Shown here: piece after piece, positions 35,814 to 37,796 of the stretch | How the letters are laid out: every line of letters starts with the position of its first letter | Numbering within the stretch: the stretch's first letter is position 1 | NCBI GenBank assembly: GCA_013820875.1 | Contig: JACDHS010000041.1 | Location: 1 to 37,796, forward strand | Length of the DNA: 37,796 nt | Direction of reading: 5' to 3' | From: Verrucomicrobiota bacterium | GTDB taxonomy: Bacteria > Verrucomicrobiota > Verrucomicrobiia > Limisphaerales > JACDHS01 | Program-made: the position numbers and the translations under genes | The notes under the pieces: model-generated | What the model was told of the DNA's origin: nothing | Databases searched by the model: none | What the model saw: the letters and a program-made list of their open reading frames with translations, nothing else

Positions 35814-36213
35814 TGATTTCCCGGAGTTTCAGAAGACATTTCCCCTCGAATCTTCCAAAAACGCGTTAGGAAAGAGGTTTTATCCGCAGATTACGCAGGT
35901 TTCCACAGATTTCAAAAAGCTAACGGCTGGTTTAACGTCAGAGACAGGTAATCAAAGGGGCGACTGCCAGGCTTGGAAGATAATCGGCCAATTTGAAGAG
36001 TTGTTTCAGCACACTGCCGAAACTCCCGTTCAATCCGCGCCAGGTGAGGTGTAATCCAATGAAAACGGTGGCAGCTAAACTGCGGTTCAGGTTAACAGCT
36101 TTGTCCCGACCCTTCGATCGTGGTTCCTGAGCGAGAAAGGCTTTGCTTGTGTGGCGCTCCGTCAGCGACCCTGCTTACCTGGTTGAATTCTTCAACTAAA
36201 CGAAAGTAATAAT
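35814..36213. other. Intergenic region with no gene recognised
   Basis: It contains the phrase CCGCAGATTACGCAGG (about 35884-35899), a type of word often repeated between genes in Verrucomicrobia and Planctomycetes. Its purpose is unknown. No promoter for the 36214 gene was clear. Confidence 0.35.
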
Positions 36214-36390
36214 ATGAAGTTGATCAAAAGTATCTTGTTTATTTTTGTCCTGGGCGGCGTGTTGAGCATCACCGGATGCGAAAAAGGTCCGATGGAGAAA
36301 GCAGGCGAAAAAGTTGATAAAGCCGTTGAGAAGACTGGCGAAGCCTTGGAAGACGCGGGAGACGCTGTCAAAGACGCCGTCAACGAATAA
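36214..36390 (+). CDS. Small lipoprotein (58 aa)
   Basis: ATG 36214 encodes MKLIKSILFIFVLGGVLSIT then the lipobox cysteine (LSITGC, Cys22), so the mature peptide is about 37 residues and lipid-anchored. The rest is a charged amphipathic helix with a heptad-like pattern (EKAGEKVDKAVEKTGEALED, then AGDAVKDAVNE), like small envelope lipoproteins such as the entericidins, but no precise family is claimed. A strong terminator follows, supporting a real transcribed gene. It has no clear ribosome-binding site. Confidence 0.8.
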   Translation: MKLIKSILFIFVLGGVLSITGCEKGPMEKAGEKVDKAVEKTGEALEDAGDAVKDAVNE

Positions 36391-36426
36391 CGAATCGAAC
36401 CCGCAAAAAGTTCATTCAGTTGTCAT

Positions 36427-36458
36427 GAAGCCGAAATTCCGTTTCGGCTTCTTTTTGT
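36427..36458 (+). terminator. Rho-independent terminator of the small lipoprotein gene
   Basis: GAAGCCGAAA (36427-36436) pairs with TTTCGGCTTC (36442-36451) around a five-base loop, followed by TTTTTGTT. It is 37 bp after the stop of the 58-residue gene. Confidence 0.85.
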
Positions 36459-36475
36459 TAAAACCGGAGGTCGAA

Positions 36476-36635
36476 AACCGCAGTTTAACCGCTAATCTTC
36501 GCTAATTACCGCTAGAGGGGGATTGCGAAGAAGGCCGCTTGAAAAACCAACCACCTGTTGGGTAAAGTCTTTGTTTCGCATATCCACTTCTCCATTAGCG
36601 GCTATTAGCGAAGATTAGCGGTTAAACTGCCGTTT
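36476..36635. repeat. Palindromic MITE-like element with ~35-bp inverted arms
   Basis: The left arm (36480-36514) and right arm (36596-36630) are inverted copies matching at about 33 of 35 positions, enclosing ~80 bp of unique core. The arms contain ~10-bp direct words around GCTAATCTTC / GCTAATTACC. A left half of the same element is at 12012-12118. There is no coding sequence inside, so if mobile it would depend on a transposase encoded elsewhere. Confidence 0.75.
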
Positions 36636-36699
36636 TTAGGTTTAAGATCTGAAACAGCGGTTTTTAGTTTTTGCCCACCAGCAGGCGAGGCAGGGCAAC

Positions 36700-36727
36700 A
36701 AAAAAAGCGGACCCTTGCGGGCCCGCT
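36700..36727 (-). terminator. Rho-independent terminator of the Ig-like protein gene
   Basis: On the minus strand, AGCGGGCCC and GGGTCCGCT (one G-U pair) form a 9-bp stem with a four-base loop, followed by a run of T (36706-36700). It lies ~20 bp past the stop of the 36748-37647 gene. Confidence 0.8.
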
Positions 36728-36747
36728 TATGTTCAACGTTACAGAGA

Positions 36748-37647
36748 TTATTGCACTTCGATGGAAACGCGGTCTGTGTATTCGGATTTTGTGGTGACAG
36801 GTTCTTCATCCGTGGAGGTCGTGATCGCGGACCACGCACCGGAGATGTATTGCACCGTTCCTGAGCTGTTCTTCGGCACAGTTCCGGTCATGTTGACGAG
36901 GAGATGCACTTCTTCTCCGGCAGCCAAATCGCCAACGGTCCACAAGACGACGGTCGTCTTGTTGTTCTGCTTACGAACCACAGCCGTGCCCTTGGATGCA
37001 ACCAAAGATCCGGAAGTGGTGAGACTGAGCCAACCGCTGGTGCCGCCCTGCGCGCTGACGTTCGATACTGCATCGCACGCTTTGAGAGTGATGCGGTAAC
37101 TCCAGTTGCCCGTTTGGCCTGCCACTGGATTGCCACTGCCTGCAGCGACATCGGCAGTGATCGTGAAACCGGTGCAGGTCTCTGAGGCCTTGACGGAAAC
37201 CGGGATGGCACTCGACCAAACAGATCCGAAACCAGCTCCCGGAGGAGGGCTTGGCGGGACATAATGTGCTTTGAAGCTAAAGCTTTCGCCACCGAAACCG
37301 GTCGTATCGAAAGTCGTGGATGCGCTGCCAGCGGAGTCTCCAGTGATGGTGCTGGTTCCAATGTGTTCGGATACCAGGAGCAATGTCTCCTCATTGATGT
37401 ATTGCCGATAGAACTTAACGTCGCCGGCAGGAGCGGGCACAGCGCCGTTTGCGGAGTAAACGATCGCCTCTAAAGCGATGATTTCGCCTTCATTTGCGAT
37501 GGATGGTGTGACACTGAAAGAAATGCTCGCCTGGCCGCTTCCTGTTGGCGAGGGGGCTGGAGGCGCCGCATTCAATGTGAAACCACACGCTATGGTGGCG
37601 ATTAAGGTGCTGATTCTTTTGAAACTATTCGGGATGGCTGTGATCAT
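36748..37647 (-). CDS. Exported Ig-like domain protein
   Basis: 299 residues with an N-terminal signal (MITAIPNSFKRISTLIATIA CGFTLNA). Residues ~40-130 look like a bacterial Ig-like (Big_3_5-type) domain: SISFSVTPSIANEGEIIALE ... GDVKFYRQYINEE ... ASTTFDTTGFGGESFSFKAHY. A second beta domain (~150-285) has GFTITADVAAGSGNPV ... VVLWTVGDLAAGEEVHLLVN, like DUF11/CARDB-type adhesive domains. There is no enzyme motif. The function is probably structural or adhesive in the envelope. An insertion element begins ~25 bp upstream of its start, which may have displaced its promoter. Confidence 0.8.
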   Translation of the reverse strand: MITAIPNSFKRISTLIATIACGFTLNAAPPAPSPTGSGQASISFSVTPSIANEGEIIALEAIVYSANGAVPAPAGDVKFYRQYINEETLLLVSEHIGTSTITGDSAGSASTTFDTTGFGGESFSFKAHYVPPSPPPGAGFGSVWSSAIPVSVKASETCTGFTITADVAAGSGNPVAGQTGNWSYRITLKACDAVSNVSAQGGTSGWLSLTTSGSLVASKGTAVVRKQNNKTTVVLWTVGDLAAGEEVHLLVNMTGTVPKNSSGTVQYISGAWSAITTSTDEEPVTTKSEYTDRVSIEVQ

Positions 37648-37672
37648 ACGATTTCTGATTTTTGTTTTGTTA

Positions 37673-37796
37673 GAGCCTGTCTGAAAAGTCGGTTAAAGTG
37701 AGGAATCAAGCGAGGCGGCGGATTTGGATTCGTATCATGGCGATATAGATCCAAGCTTGGGCGCTGGTTGCTGTTGTTTCGTAATCGCGCACGAGG
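37673..37796 (-). mobile_element. Right-edge-truncated IS5-type insertion sequence
   Basis: GAGCCTGTCTGAAAAG at 37673-37688 looks like the terminal inverted repeat of IS5-group elements, and the transposase C-terminus is directly inside it. The rest of the element lies beyond the window, so its length and the other end cannot be seen. Confidence 0.75.
37706..37796 (-). CDS. IS5 family transposase, C-terminal part
   Basis: The last 29 codons before the TGA at 37708-37706 read LVRDYETTATSAQAWIYIAM then IRIQIRRLA. This matches the conserved C-terminus of IS5-family (DDE_Tnp_1) transposases, typically RLVRDYE...SAEAFIYIAMIRIMLRRLA. The catalytic DDE residues lie outside the window. No frameshift is seen in the visible part. 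Confidence 0.8.
   Translation of the reverse strand, partial: LVRDYETTATSAQAWIYIAMIRIQIRRLA

Overview
The window looks like chromosome from a verrucomicrobial bacterium, probably of the Pedosphaera/Limisphaerales type (subdivision 3). This rests on gene content: a PSCyt1/DUF1549/DUF1553 cytochrome-type protein paired with a Tat-exported DUF1501 protein, an autotransporter-associated beta-strand repeat protein, several large secreted proteins ending in a related '...RFYRVR' module, a DUF4912 plus GH57 branching-enzyme cluster, and intergenic DNA rich in short palindromic and tandem repeats. Few starts have a good Shine-Dalgarno site. No rRNA or tRNA gene and no prophage was recognised.

Layout. 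1-5031 (minus) is a giant exported amidase of the peptidoglycan-recognition (Amidase_2) fold, cut by the left edge. It carries FN3 and cadherin/Ig-like modules and three copies of a ~205-residue domain set inside Ig-like modules. 5032-5911 is a gene graveyard with a copy of the promoter and first codons of the 10726 gene and the 3' remnant of an endonuclease/exonuclease/phosphatase gene. 5912-12014 (plus) has a Tat-exported putative glycosidase, an exported protein with an S74 self-cleaving chaperone, and a coupled pair (membrane protein, DUF2459-like lipoprotein). 12391-16372 (minus) has a second secreted amidase (Amidase_3 fold), pgsA and a DsrE-like protein. 16665-18296 is almost gene-free and contains a 12-unit, ~42-bp double-palindrome array.

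18297-25706 (plus) holds DUF4912 protein, two small membrane proteins, GH57 branching enzyme, mobA, an HtrA-like protease and an exported protein of unknown function. 26162-32944 (plus) is a tight run: PSCyt/DUF1549/DUF1553 protein, DUF1501 protein, GH43 glycosidase. 33053-35119 (minus) is a beta-strand repeat protein. 35120-36640 is repeat-rich and holds a 58-residue lipoprotein gene. 36748-37647 (minus) is an Ig-like exported protein with an IS5-type element inserted about 25 bp upstream of its start and running off the right edge.

Functionally, much of the coding capacity is for exported proteins acting on cell walls or polysaccharides: two unrelated muramoyl amidases in multidomain scaffolds, two glycosidases, and adhesin-like beta proteins. 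Housekeeping functions are glycogen-type glucan branching, phospholipid synthesis, molybdenum cofactor maturation and periplasmic proteolysis. The least explained elements are the 17.45-17.94 kb array, the nested domain architecture of both amidases, and the dispersed intergenic repeats.
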